Made by a program: the position numbers and the translations under genes | The notes under the pieces: model-generated | The model's database searches: none | What the model saw: only the letters and a program-made list of their open reading frames with translations | Told to the model about the DNA's origin: nothing | Shown: positions 46,252-56,100 of the stretch, one piece after another | How positions within the stretch are numbered: position 1 is the stretch's first letter | Layout: the number at the start of each line of letters is the position of its first letter | Assembly: GCA_030429545.1 (NCBI GenBank) | Contig: JAUIFF010000010.1 | Location: forward strand, 62,001 to 126,000 | DNA: 64,000 nt | Direction of reading: 5' to 3' | Source: Polyangia bacterium | Lineage (GTDB): Bacteria; Myxococcota_A; Polyangia; Nannocystales; Nannocystaceae

Positions 46252-46890
46252 GTGACACAGCGACTCAAAGTCATTCTCACAGCGATCCAAGACGACCTCG
46301 CGACGGCCTGGCAGACGACCTGCGGCGACCTCCCGGGGGTCGAGGTACACCGCGGAGACATCTTTAAAACGGGTGCCGATGCGGTGGTGAGCCCGGCCAA
46401 TAGTTTTGGCTTTATGGACGGTGGCATCGACGCTGTGTATACACATGTATTTGGCCCCGGTGTGCAGCGTCGACTCCAGGCCGCTATCCGTAAGCAATTC
46501 CACGGCGAACTGTTGGTCGGCCAGGCCCATATCGTGGAGACCAAACACCAAATTCCCTACTTGATCGCCGCACCAACCATGCGGGTACCGATGCTGCTGC
46601 GCGACTCCGTCAACCCCTACCTCGCGGCCCGAGCGGTATTTTTGTTGATCCGCCACGGAGTCCTTGGCAACGGCACACCCATCGCCAAGGTCGTGAAAAC
46701 GGTTGCATTTCCGGGGCTCGGCACCGGCGTGGGTCAGGTTCCCCCGGAGGTCTGTGGCCGCCAACTGCGTGCTGCGTTTGAAGAAGTTCTGTTGGACATG
46801 CAAACATTTCCACGGGCTTGGTTTGAGGCCCAGGCCCGACACCAACGGCTGTACCGCGACCAAGTCGTCGACCTGCAATTTCAGACCTAG
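46252..46890 (+). CDS. macrodomain protein (ADP-ribose binding)
   Basis: Macrodomains bind or hydrolyse ADP-ribose and its derivatives. The 212-aa protein has the GDIFKTGADAVVSPANSFGF nucleotide-binding segment, DGGIDAVYTHVFGPGVQRRL with the glycine-rich loop, and FPGLGTGVGQVPPEVCGRQL. The GTG at 46252 is the only reasonable start near the conserved N-terminus; the frame is open far upstream through the sterol-desaturase gene. Macrodomains often counter ADP-ribosylation from toxins or phage. Confidence 0.85.
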   Translation: MTQRLKVILTAIQDDLATAWQTTCGDLPGVEVHRGDIFKTGADAVVSPANSFGFMDGGIDAVYTHVFGPGVQRRLQAAIRKQFHGELLVGQAHIVETKHQIPYLIAAPTMRVPMLLRDSVNPYLAARAVFLLIRHGVLGNGTPIAKVVKTVAFPGLGTGVGQVPPEVCGRQLRAAFEEVLLDMQTFPRAWFEAQARHQRLYRDQVVDLQFQT

Positions 46891-46953
46891 CACCGGCACC
46901 TGAGTTTGGGAGCTCACATGCCATCTGTCTGGAAACTGTGTTATTTCTCCCCC

Positions 46954-48849
46954 ATGCGTCCCCCTGCCCTCCTTGCTCTCGCCCTGCTTGCTGCCTGTAG
47001 CAGCAACCCGTCAACAACCGCCACAGACACACAGGGGACGGCATCTGACACCGGGACAGATACGTCAGGCGAAGCCGAACCGCTGGTTGGCATCGCTGAT
47101 TTGCATCTACATATGTTTGCCGAAGAAGCCTTTGGTGGTGGATGGTTGCATGGGCAAGCACAGGGCCCGGCCGAGGTCGCGCTGGCCCCCTGCGACGGCG
47201 GCGACCCAGGAGACCACGCCTGGCTGCGCGACGACCTGGCCCCGCTGTTGGGCACATGCCCTGACAAGCCCCTCGAAGAGCTCCAGCTCGAGGTGCCGTT
47301 GGTGGCTGCGATTGTGCTTGGCGGCGGCACGCTTATCTCCGAGGAAATTGCGGTTGTCCCTGGCAGCAAGGGCGAAACGGGAGAACACGCGGACCGCACC
47401 AACGGCTGGCCGTCGCTCGAAAGCTGGCCGCGGTGGGACTCGATTGCCCACCAACAATCCTGGGAAGGCCACCTGCGGGCCGCCTACGACAACGGTCTGC
47501 GCCTCGAAGTTATCTCGGCCGTGAGCTTCAACTGGCTGTGCATGGCGCTGCGCGAGGACAACGTCAAGCGCCCTGAGTGCAACGAAATGGATGATGTTTT
47601 GTTGCAGCTACAAATGGCGAACGACTTTGCCGCGGCCAACGAGTGGGCCGAGATTGCCCTTTCGGCCGCGGATGCCCGTCGCATTGTCGAGGAGGATAAG
47701 CTGGCGCTCGTCCTGAGTGTCGAGGCCTCGCACATCATGAACGACGGCGATTGGCGGGCGCAACTCGACGAGCTCTACAACTTAGGTGTACGTACATTGC
47801 AGCCGGTGCACCAGCTCAACAACCGCTTTGGTGGGGCCGCCCCGCACAACACGATTTTCCACCTGGCGATGTACGCCGAAAACTGCCACATCGACACCGA
47901 CTGCGGGCTGACAACCGATACGCTCACCCTCGGCTTTGACGTCGATGCCAACTGCCGCAACGTTTTGGGTTTGACCGAAGACGGCAAGCAGCTGGTCCAA
48001 GAAATGATCGATCGCGGCATGCTGCTCGACGCCGCCCACCTGTCGGAAAATAGCGTCCGCGATCTTCGCGACATCGCAGTCGCCAACGATTACTACCCAA
48101 TTTACATGTCGCACGCACACTTTCGCGACATCATGATCCCGGCCAAGGCCGCCGAAGAGAAAACCACTCCCCCGTGGGTCGTCGAAGTCATACGCCAATC
48201 CGGCGGCATGATCGGGCTGCGTACCGCACACGAAGAAACCAACACTTACGAGGGCTCGGCGGTCACCAACACCTGCCACGGCTCGAGCCGCTCGTTTGCT
48301 CAAGCCTACGATTTTGGTCGGTTGGGCCTCAAGGTCCCGATGGGCCTCGGCAGTGACCTCAACGGATTTATCCAGCAAACCCGCCCGCGCTTTGGCCCCG
48401 ATGCCTGCTCCGCTTCGTTTCCCGAAGAAGCCCAGTGCCAAGCCCGGGACGAACGCAATAGCGGTCCGCCACGGCTCGGCAACGACTTCGACGAACATGG
48501 CCTTGGCAACATGAGCCTACTAACACCTTTGCTCGACGACCTCGATGCCCTCGGTTCGGACAGCACGCCCCTGCGGTACTCGGTCAACGACTTTGTTGCG
48601 ATGTGGGAGCGGGCCGAGTCTGCAGATCGATCGGGGCCGGCTGATCCGGCCGACGATATGGATCCCTCGGGTGTGACGATCCTACCCTCGCACCAACTGC
48701 GCAAACAGGAGCTACCCGAGGAGTGCGGCGAGTCCTACTGCCCGGGTTCCCTACTCGCCGGTACAAGCTGCCGTTTCAACGCCGAGTGCGAAAGCGGTGT
48801 GTGTGCTGGGGCCGGTGATTGCGGCAATCCGTTAGGCGTGTGCGAGTAG
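46954..48849 (+). CDS. lipoprotein of the renal dipeptidase/M19-like amidohydrolase group
   Basis: This ~631-aa protein has a signal and lipobox (LLALALLAACSSN) and a Thr/Asp linker. The catalytic part shows metal-site motifs: ADLHLHMFAEE (HxH), VLSVEASHIMNDGDW (Glu), PVHQLNNRFGG, LLDAAHLSENSVRDL, PIYMSHAHFRDIM and PMGLGSDLNGF. These correspond to the HxD, E, H, H and D of membrane dipeptidases, with variations such as HxH for HxD. It ends in a Cys-rich EGF-like tail (AGTSCRFNAECESGVCAGAG). It probably cleaves peptides outside the cell. Confidence 0.82.
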   Translation: MRPPALLALALLAACSSNPSTTATDTQGTASDTGTDTSGEAEPLVGIADLHLHMFAEEAFGGGWLHGQAQGPAEVALAPCDGGDPGDHAWLRDDLAPLLGTCPDKPLEELQLEVPLVAAIVLGGGTLISEEIAVVPGSKGETGEHADRTNGWPSLESWPRWDSIAHQQSWEGHLRAAYDNGLRLEVISAVSFNWLCMALREDNVKRPECNEMDDVLLQLQMANDFAAANEWAEIALSAADARRIVEEDKLALVLSVEASHIMNDGDWRAQLDELYNLGVRTLQPVHQLNNRFGGAAPHNTIFHLAMYAENCHIDTDCGLTTDTLTLGFDVDANCRNVLGLTEDGKQLVQEMIDRGMLLDAAHLSENSVRDLRDIAVANDYYPIYMSHAHFRDIMIPAKAAEEKTTPPWVVEVIRQSGGMIGLRTAHEETNTYEGSAVTNTCHGSSRSFAQAYDFGRLGLKVPMGLGSDLNGFIQQTRPRFGPDACSASFPEEAQCQARDERNSGPPRLGNDFDEHGLGNMSLLTPLLDDLDALGSDSTPLRYSVNDFVAMWERAESADRSGPADPADDMDPSGVTILPSHQLRKQELPEECGESYCPGSLLAGTSCRFNAECESGVCAGAGDCGNPLGVCE

Positions 48850-48903
48850 GTTTTGATGCATGTGAAGTACGCTGTCCTCGGCGTACTTCCAGACAGCTCA
48901 AAA

Positions 48904-50172
48904 CTATCCCGCAGACGTCTTGCCCTGGACAAACAGCGAGAATGGGAAGTTGCCCTCACCTCCGTTAAACGTGGCATCGGGCACCTCAATCCGAAATTCG
49001 TGGGGCCCGGCCGGCAACGGCCCGACCTCGAGGATCCGAGTATCGATCACATCGCCCGGGCACCAGTTGCTAAACGCCTGCCACTGATCGTCGGTTTTTG
49101 GGTTGGGGCCATAAATTCCGTTGGCCTGGGTGTTGTACATCCGAAACGGTTCACAGGTCTCCCGCCCCGGCTTGTAGTAGTGCAGCAAAAACCCATCGAT
49201 ATACACATAGTGGGTCCGCCGCGAGTATTCCTCACCGCCGGCATTGGCCCCGTGGTTGGAGGTGATCAACACAAGCTGAACGCTTGCATCTGCATCTAGT
49301 ACAAACAGTTTGGTCTTGGTGGTGGTACCAACCTCGTCACTGGCCCCCTCGGCGTAGTTGTTAAACGCCTCCTTGGCGGCGATTGGGAGCATCATGTCGA
49401 AGTCTTGTGCCGGCTGCGAGCTGTCGGTCGTCCACTGCACGGTCCCGCGAAACACATCGTTGCGACCCGCACAACCGGCGACCTCGTTGTTGGCTGCGTA
49501 TGGCACACCAAAGACATCGAGCTCGATCCAGAGGTCGTAGGTTTCGCGCACCGACGGGCTTTTCAAAATCGGTACGACGTGGGCGAGGTCGAACGCGTAG
49601 GGCACCTCGTCTGGTTGTTTGTTCATGTCCATAAACGGGGTGATAAAGCGGCCGAGCTCCAACCGGGTCGCGGCATCGGGCTCGTAGGTATCGACCCCCT
49701 TCTCAGTCAGAGCGAGGTTGACCGAGCCAATCCGATCGTAGTTGTCGCACAGGGCACCTATCACCACATCCATTTGGAGCGTGTTTTGGATGGCATCGAG
49801 TTGGTCGCCGGTGAGCTTGCGAGCAACCAGAGAATTGCGCAGTCGGATGATGCCCTCTGGGACAGGCTCGTCGACAAGCCCGGCGTACCCGTCGTAGAAC
49901 ACGACCTCGTCGAAAAACGTCATCGTCGCGGGCTCGGGCTCGGGCTCAGGCTCGGGCTCAGGTTCACCAGTTGGTCCTGCGGAGTCTTCCCCGGTTGTCT
50001 CACCAACCGTTTCGGCTGACGTCTCCGCGGTGTCGCCAGTGGTGCTGCTCGGTCCCTCGGAGGTCGCTTCGGTGGTCGCATCTGTTCCTGAGCTCGGGCT
50101 TTGTCCACACGCGAGTGTCAAACCGGCGAGTGGAAAGGTAAGCAGGTACTTGGCTAGATTCACTCGCATCAT
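48904..50172 (-). CDS. PNGase F-like secreted lipoprotein
   Basis: This 422-aa protein starts at the ATG at 50172 or 50169, both next to a GAGGTGG ribosome-binding site, with a lipobox (LAGLTLACGQ). A Thr/Glu-rich linker and a (Glu-Pro) repeat follow. The C-terminal part resembles the two beta-sandwich domains of peptide-N-glycosidase F: SNHGANAGGEEYSRRTHYVY, CEPFRMYNTQANGIYGPNPK, AFSNWCPGDVIDTRILEVGP and GPHEFRIEVPD. PNGase F removes whole N-glycans from proteins. Whether the catalytic Asp and Glu residues are all kept was not established. It may act on host or prey glycoproteins. Confidence 0.72.
   Translation of the reverse strand: MMRVNLAKYLLTFPLAGLTLACGQSPSSGTDATTEATSEGPSSTTGDTAETSAETVGETTGEDSAGPTGEPEPEPEPEPEPATMTFFDEVVFYDGYAGLVDEPVPEGIIRLRNSLVARKLTGDQLDAIQNTLQMDVVIGALCDNYDRIGSVNLALTEKGVDTYEPDAATRLELGRFITPFMDMNKQPDEVPYAFDLAHVVPILKSPSVRETYDLWIELDVFGVPYAANNEVAGCAGRNDVFRGTVQWTTDSSQPAQDFDMMLPIAAKEAFNNYAEGASDEVGTTTKTKLFVLDADASVQLVLITSNHGANAGGEEYSRRTHYVYIDGFLLHYYKPGRETCEPFRMYNTQANGIYGPNPKTDDQWQAFSNWCPGDVIDTRILEVGPLPAGPHEFRIEVPDATFNGGEGNFPFSLFVQGKTSAG
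49926..49962. repeat. Glu-Pro-encoding hexanucleotide repeat
   Basis: Repeated CTCGGG and CTCAGG units encode an alternating Glu-Pro run (about residues 60-72) in the linker of the PNGase F-like lipoprotein. It is prone to length change by slippage. Confidence 0.7.
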
Positions 50173-50260
50173 CCACCTCGATGCGTGCCACACTAACAGT
50201 CCGGTTGGCCCTTGGGCAAAACATGTGAGCTGGTGGCCCGACGGCTGGTAGGCTCTCGGC

Positions 50261-50833
50261 ATGCGTTTTGCCCTGATCGCGTCGGCCCTTGCCGTTTACC
50301 TCGCGCCACCGGTGGCACGGGCCTGCAAACCGGCTCCCAACCACACCACCACGATAACTGGCGATACCTCGCCGGCCTGTGTCGCGGTGACGGCGGGTCA
50401 GGCCTACGACGAAGCCATTGTCCGGGTTGAGAACCAGTGCCCTGAAGCGGTCGAGCTCAAAGGTGTTGGCTGTGCATCCTGCGATCCGGCTGCGGTTGTC
50501 GCACCCGGTGAACAACTCGACTGGACCGTCGAGCACCGCCAACAAGCCTCAACTGCAACCATCGAATGGGCGATGTCGCAAGCCTCCGGCGAAATCACTG
50601 TTGAGGTCGCCTGGCAGGACAACAGCGATGCCTGTGACCGCTTCGTGCCGTACGGAAATCCGACCCGCGGGGTTGTGACAACCAGTCGGCAGGATGAAGG
50701 CACCGGCGGGGTAGTTTCTTGCCGGGTCGGCGACGACCGACCATCCGATTCCTGGTTCGGGTTGCTTGTATTTACATTTATTTTCGGCATTCGTGTGCGA
50801 GCGAGTCGACAGGACCAAGGGGCCAAACGGTGA
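50261..50833 (+). CDS. secreted Cys-containing protein with C-terminal membrane helix
   Basis: This 190-aa protein has a signal peptide (FALIASALAVYLAPPVARA) and a beta-sandwich-like mature part with IVRVENQCPEAVELKGVGCA, then SCDPAAVVAPGEQLDWTV. It ends with a Cys followed by a short hydrophobic helix and Arg-rich tail (SCRVGDDRPSDSWFGLLVFT, then FIFGIRVRASRQ). This end resembles the MYXO-CTERM sorting signal of myxobacterial surface proteins, but with a weak consensus. Its stop overlaps the GTG start of the next gene. Confidence 0.7.
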   Translation: MRFALIASALAVYLAPPVARACKPAPNHTTTITGDTSPACVAVTAGQAYDEAIVRVENQCPEAVELKGVGCASCDPAAVVAPGEQLDWTVEHRQQASTATIEWAMSQASGEITVEVAWQDNSDACDRFVPYGNPTRGVVTTSRQDEGTGGVVSCRVGDDRPSDSWFGLLVFTFIFGIRVRASRQDQGAKR

Positions 50834-51510
50834 CAACCGCAAACACACCGGCGGGCGACAACCGCTTCAGGGTGGCACCACATCGGCTCGAAACCGGAAT
50901 TTTAGACGAGCCGACAGCCGCGGTCCGCCGCAAAAACTACCCGCAAAAACACCTCTTTAGCCTGCGCAACGTGATGTCGCCGGCCGAGTGTGCCAAGCTT
51001 ATCGAGCTCGCCGAACAACTCGGGTTTCAACCGGCCGGCCTGGCCACCGGCGACGATACCTACCGGGTGAAGGAGCGCACACGCAACAACCTCCGCGTGA
51101 TGTTTGAGGATACAAGTTTTGCCGAGGGGCTGTGGGCACGGGTCGCCGACCATGTCGAGCGACGGTTTCAAAACCACGTGGCAGTCGGCTTGAATTGGCG
51201 GTTTAGGGTTTACAAGTACCCCCCGGGCTCAACCTTTGCGCCCCACGTCGACAACCGCACCCCCCTGCCCGACGGGCGTATCACCCTGTTCTCGTTTATG
51301 ATCTATCTCAACCACAACTTTCGCGGTGGCGAGACGACATTTTTTGAGCGGCGCCGGGCAGGACAAAAAAAATTGACTATGCAACGATCCATCAGGCCGC
51401 GAACCGGCGCGGCACTGGTGTTTGACCACCTGCTGTACCACGAGGGCTCGTTGGTGGTGTCGGGCCACAAATACGCGGTCCGCTCGGATGTTGTTTACCA
51501 GCCAAAATAA
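50830..51510 (+). CDS. 2-oxoglutarate/Fe(II) dioxygenase, prolyl-4-hydroxylase-like
   Basis: This 226-aa protein has a double-stranded beta-helix core. The iron ligands are H and D in STFAPHVDNRTPL and a distal His in FDHLLYHEGSLVVSGHKYAV, with the Lys or Arg there as the likely 2-oxoglutarate contact. It also shows FMIYLNHNFRGGETTFFERR and FSLRNVMSPAECAKLIELAE. Such enzymes hydroxylate proline or other residues. The GTG at 50830 overlaps the stop of the preceding gene, suggesting cotranslation. The protein partner is unknown. Confidence 0.9.
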   Translation: MTTANTPAGDNRFRVAPHRLETGILDEPTAAVRRKNYPQKHLFSLRNVMSPAECAKLIELAEQLGFQPAGLATGDDTYRVKERTRNNLRVMFEDTSFAEGLWARVADHVERRFQNHVAVGLNWRFRVYKYPPGSTFAPHVDNRTPLPDGRITLFSFMIYLNHNFRGGETTFFERRRAGQKKLTMQRSIRPRTGAALVFDHLLYHEGSLVVSGHKYAVRSDVVYQPK

Positions 51511-51514
51511 CTGG

Positions 51515-52210
51515 CTAGTGCGCCTGCAACTCGGTGATCCAAATCGCGGCGATCCGGCGAAGCTCGGTCATGTGGGCAATCCCGAGTTTTTGCTTGATCC
51601 CGGCCTGATGGCGCTCGACCGTCCGTGGGCTGATCACCAGCGCCTCGGCGATCGCTCGCGTTTTCATGCCGCGACCGAGCAACTCAAAGACCTCGAGCTC
51701 GCGGTCGCTGAGGTTGCCATACCGGGAACTCACCTGGCGCTCACCTGAAAATGCGGAACGCAGCAGGTTTGTCGTCGTCAGGTCGCTGAGGGCAATCTCG
51801 CCGCGGACCGCTTTGGTGACCGCGGCGAGAATGTCCTCAGCAGGCGAAGTTTTGCGCAGGTAACCGACCGCACCTGCACGTAGCGCGCGTTCTGCATAAA
51901 GATGCTCTAGGTGCATCGAGATCACTAGGAAATAAACGGACGGATAATGATTACGGAGGCGCTTGATCAGCTCAATACCACTGCCACAGGGCAGCGAAAC
52001 ATCAACAATTGCGAGGTCTGGCGGTCCGTGCCGATGCATGTTCGCAATGGTGGTCGTGGCATCAGCAGCTTCTCCAACAACGCGAAACGCGGGGTCCGAC
52101 TCGATCACGTGCCGCAACCCCAAACGAAAAACTGGCTGCTCGTCGATCAGAAACACTCGATAACAATCTTTGGACGCCAAGAAACCTCGCTCGCGCTGGT
52201 ACCTGGTCAC
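51515..52210 (-). CDS. NarL/FixJ-type response regulator
   Basis: The receiver domain is at about residues 17-135: RVFLIDEQPVFRLGLRHVIE (acidic D-E pair), the phospho-acceptor Asp in DLAIVDVSLPCGSGIELIKR, VISMHLEHLYA and GYLRKTSPAEDILAAV (Lys). The LuxR-type helix-turn-helix is at about 165-225 (NLSDRELEVFELLGRGMKTR, AIAEALVISPRTVERHQAGI). No histidine kinase is adjacent. It is the last gene of the 51.5-59.1 kb run and lies 39 bp after an FHA gene. Confidence 0.94.
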   Translation of the reverse strand: MTRYQRERGFLASKDCYRVFLIDEQPVFRLGLRHVIESDPAFRVVGEAADATTTIANMHRHGPPDLAIVDVSLPCGSGIELIKRLRNHYPSVYFLVISMHLEHLYAERALRAGAVGYLRKTSPAEDILAAVTKAVRGEIALSDLTTTNLLRSAFSGERQVSSRYGNLSDRELEVFELLGRGMKTRAIAEALVISPRTVERHQAGIKQKLGIAHMTELRRIAAIWITELQAH

Positions 52211-52249
52211 GGTCCCACGCAGCCCGGGAACGGAGCGATTACAACGCGA

Positions 52250-53167
52250 TTACAACGCGACGACTTCGAGGTTGTGGAGCCCAAGTCTCAGCTCGCTGTG
52301 CCGCCGTCGCCGTTGCACAAGACTCTCGGCGTCGACAATACCGGCGCGTAGCAATCGCTGTCGCGCGCGGTGAATCGAGATGTTGAGGTGGGGCCTATCC
52401 ATCTTCAGCATGTCGAGCAGTTCAGATCGTGCGAGCCACCCCTGCTCCCCAGGCTCCATCTGCCGGGCACTGTCCGCCAACCGGGCGCGGGCCAAAATCA
52501 ACAGCGGATAGTGATCGGCGTGGGACTCGAAATTAAACTCGCACCCGCCACCACTCGCCCGCAACTCGACGTATTCTTCATCGCGGCTGTGGGCAAAGCG
52601 AAACCGGAGCTCGGCGAGGGTCACCGGCCGGTCGCCAGAATCCTGTGTACCCACAACTTGTCCCGAGAGATAAAGCCGCCAGATTTGGCCGTCGACGAGT
52701 ACCTCGCCACGGTCGGCGACCTGCGAGAGCTCGCCCTCGGTCTCGCTACACCACCTCCCCGCGGCGTCCTGGTAAATGATTGTTTGCGGTTGTTGCGGTG
52801 ACGGCAGTACCAGCAACCCGTCGTCGGCCCGAGCAATCACCCCGCTTTCGAGACAGCGCGCGAGCGGCTGGGGTTCACTTGCATCTGCAATTATCCAGGC
52901 GGACGAACGCCGGGCAAATTGCAATGTTGCACCGGACGGGACCACCACGGTCGCCCCGGGGTCAATCCGCTGACCGTCGACGTAGGTACCATTGCGGCTT
53001 TGCAGGTCGCGCAACTCCCAGACCGACCCGGTCCAGCGCAAGACCGCGTGTTGTCCCGAGACATCGGCGGCGTCGATGTGGATGTCACACGACCGCGAAC
53101 GACCGATCAGGGTTGTCGCCGGGAGCTCGTGCACCTTGTCGGTGTCGCTGCGGCGGAGAACTCCCAT
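52250..53167 (-). CDS. FHA domain protein with C-terminal winged-helix-like domain
   Basis: This 305-aa protein has the FHA domain at about residues 1-95 (LIGRSRSCDIHIDAADVSGQ, HAVLRW and LQSRNGTYVDGQRI keep the R, S, H and NG residues). A middle beta-rich part follows, then a C-terminal segment GWLARSELLDMLKMDRPHLN, with ISIHRARQRLLRAGIVDAE, that looks like a winged helix. It starts 18 bp after the kinase-STAND gene, so it is probably its phosphopeptide-reading partner and may act in transcription. Confidence 0.85.
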   Translation of the reverse strand: MGVLRRSDTDKVHELPATTLIGRSRSCDIHIDAADVSGQHAVLRWTGSVWELRDLQSRNGTYVDGQRIDPGATVVVPSGATLQFARRSSAWIIADASEPQPLARCLESGVIARADDGLLVLPSPQQPQTIIYQDAAGRWCSETEGELSQVADRGEVLVDGQIWRLYLSGQVVGTQDSGDRPVTLAELRFRFAHSRDEEYVELRASGGGCEFNFESHADHYPLLILARARLADSARQMEPGEQGWLARSELLDMLKMDRPHLNISIHRARQRLLRAGIVDAESLVQRRRRHSELRLGLHNLEVVAL

Positions 53168-53185
53168 GCCAAGAAATATACAGAG

Positions 53186-56100
53186 CTAGGGAACAAACGA
53201 CCAAATCCACCGATCGGGCTCGCCCACACCTCGAGCCCGCAACTGTCGCGCAACCGCCGTGCGCGTGGACTTGTGCGCGCCGCGGTATTCGAGCGCTTCG
53301 GCGTAGGCCAACATACCCTCGCCGCGAAATCCCGCGGCCACCTGGCAATACCGCTCGTCAACACGTTGACCCGACAACTCGTCGACCCGCACCTGCAACC
53401 ACGCGCGATGCAGCGGGGCATCGCGCCGAAGTTTGGGCGAGATTCGTTGCAGTGCATGGCGAGCGGCCCGTAGATCGCGGCACGCCAAGGCCGTGCGCGC
53501 GTATAGGAGGTAGGCATCGATCCGCGAAATCGAGTTGCGCAACAGGCCGGCACGCCGGATGTCGGACCAGTGCGACCGCACCCGGTCGTGTGCGGCCTGG
53601 GGATCACCGCGGTAGAGGTCGCAACGAGCATCGACACGCAGTTGGTAAAAGTGCTGCAGGGTGTACTGGCGAGACGTCCACTGCTCGAGGCCGTTGCCCG
53701 CCAAGCTCTGCGCGCGGGTTGGGTCTCCGGCAATCAGCACCGCCTGGGCGAGGAACTGGCTAAACACGATCCGGGCAAAGAGGTCACCGCTCGCCTCCGC
53801 GTCGCGCAGTGCCTGGCCTGCCCGTTGTTCGACACCGATGTAGTCGCCGAGTTGATCCCGCGCAGCCAACTCAAAACACGTGCCCACAACCCGTTCCCAC
53901 GTCATGCCAATCCCGGCCCGCCGCAACTCGTTGACACCGCGTGTGGCGTGCTCGACCACCCGTTGCCATGCACCGATCAGCAGGGCGTCGGCCGCTGACA
54001 CAATGTCGACGAACCCCATGAGCGTGGGGTCGTTGTTGGTCTTTGCAATTTCAAGAGCCTGACCCCGGGCCAACTCGCTGATCCGCACCGCACCCAGCAG
54101 CCGGTGAAACGCCCCGTAGGCGGCCAACCCCCGGCCACTGCGAGTACGGTCGCCACTGTCAAGCGCCAGCGCTAGCCCGCGGACCAAAAACAACATGCCC
54201 TCGACCGGCCTCACCTGAACCAGCCCCATACCGACGGACCAACAAAGGTCAAAGCGCCGCTGCAGGGCCAGGTTTGGAGCTTGGGAAATTTGCAGCCCGC
54301 GACGGCGCAACCTGGCGTAGTCCCACAGCAGCGCGAAACCTGCCGCGACCGACGACTTTGGGAGTTTGAGGCCTTCGCGCGCGAGCTTGGGTTGCAGCAA
54401 GTCGAGGCCTTCGTCGACCTGGCCCGCGGCCATCAACGCACGCGCAGCAAGCACGGTCGCCGGCTCACGACGCCCGAGCTTGACGGCTTGTAAGTAGGCT
54501 CTGGCGGCATCGGAGTTGCGACCGGCCAGCGAGCATGCCTGCCCGCGGCGCTCAAACATCTGCGCCCGCTGAACGCGGTCGTCGGTCCAATTTGCGACCT
54601 CGCCCAAAAGTGTTGCCAATCGGCCAAAAGCCTTCGCCTGCCGAGCTTCGTCGGCGGCGAGCAACCCGTGGGTGCGAGCTTTTTGCAAATCGCCAGCCGC
54701 ACACCAATGCCGCATCAACAACTCGTGCTGGAGTTTGGGCTCGCGCTCGAGTGCGGTGGCAAGTGTGCGGTGCAGTCGGGCCCGGACTGCCGGTTCCATC
54801 CCCTGACAGACACTGGCCGCAACTTCGCGGTGATGAATCTCGAGCGTGGCGCTGGGCCAGGACCCGCCCATGCGCACGAGGGACATCGCCCGCAGCCGGG
54901 CGAGCTCGCCCCGCAAAACCGCTACCCCGCACGCACGCACCAGTGTGCGCAGACCAATCGGTTGCCCGGCGACAGCCAGCACCGACAGCAATGTCTGGGC
55001 CCGGCTCGACAGGCTGTTGAGGCGCCGCCCGATCAACGTAGCAAAGTCGACGGCATCATCTGTACTTTGAGACAGCACATTGGCAATCAGCGGGTTGCCC
55101 TGGGCGGCCTGGACCAGCACATCTCGCTGTGCCCGCGTGCGGCCGCCAAAAAACTGCCCGCAGGTGTCGGGGTCGAGGGGTCCAACGCCAATCTCCGATT
55201 CGACAAGGTATTGACCCCGAAGCCCGGCGCGGCGGCGCAGGTCCTCGAGCCAGGTTCGCTCGCGTATCGTCGCCACCACCAAAATCCGGCCATCACCAAC
55301 CCGGGGCAACAACAGGTCGAGCAGCAGGGCAACCGAGTCTTCGCCAGCGAGGTCGAGGTTGTCGAGACACAGCACAACTCGCCGCTGCCCCGCGACTTGC
55401 AATAGCAGTTGGACAACGCCGGCAAACGCCTCACGCCGACCCGGTGGAATTTGTACTTGCAAGGAGCTGTGGATCCGCTTGGTCAGCACCGGAAAAAGTT
55501 GGGCCACCGCCAGCAACCGGCGGTCGTCCGTGGTGATATCCGGCAACCCACCGGCGAGCTGATCGATAGCTGCATCAAACCCGCCGTAGGGCACCCCCTC
55601 GCATTCGAAACAACGCCCACGCAGGAGTAGGTCCTCGCCCCGCCCCTCGAGCTCCCGGGCGAACTCCGCCAGCAAGCGAGATTTACCGATCCCACCAGGC
55701 CCGTGGATCCACATCACCCCGGGCTCACCGGGTTGGCACTGACCGAGCCGGTGGCGCAGGGTCGCAAGCTCCTGCTCGCGCCCAATAAATTTGCCGTCGT
55801 CAGAACTATTTGCAGACGCAACAATTCCAAAAAGTTCAAAAACCGACTCGGACGTGGGACGTTGCCCGGGTGCGCTGGCCAAAAGTCCCCAGCACAGGTC
55901 GTCGAGTGCTGGCGGCAGTTCGGCCCCGAACGCGGAGGGACGTTGCTGGCCCAGGGCGAGACGTCCGACCGCCGCCTGAAACAAAATCACCCCAAACGCA
56001 TACCAATCGGCTGCTGGGCCCACGTGTTCGCCGCGTTGGCGCTCCGGCGCGATGTACCCGGGGGTCCCCGAGGTCTCCGATGACTTGGTCGTTGAGCTAT

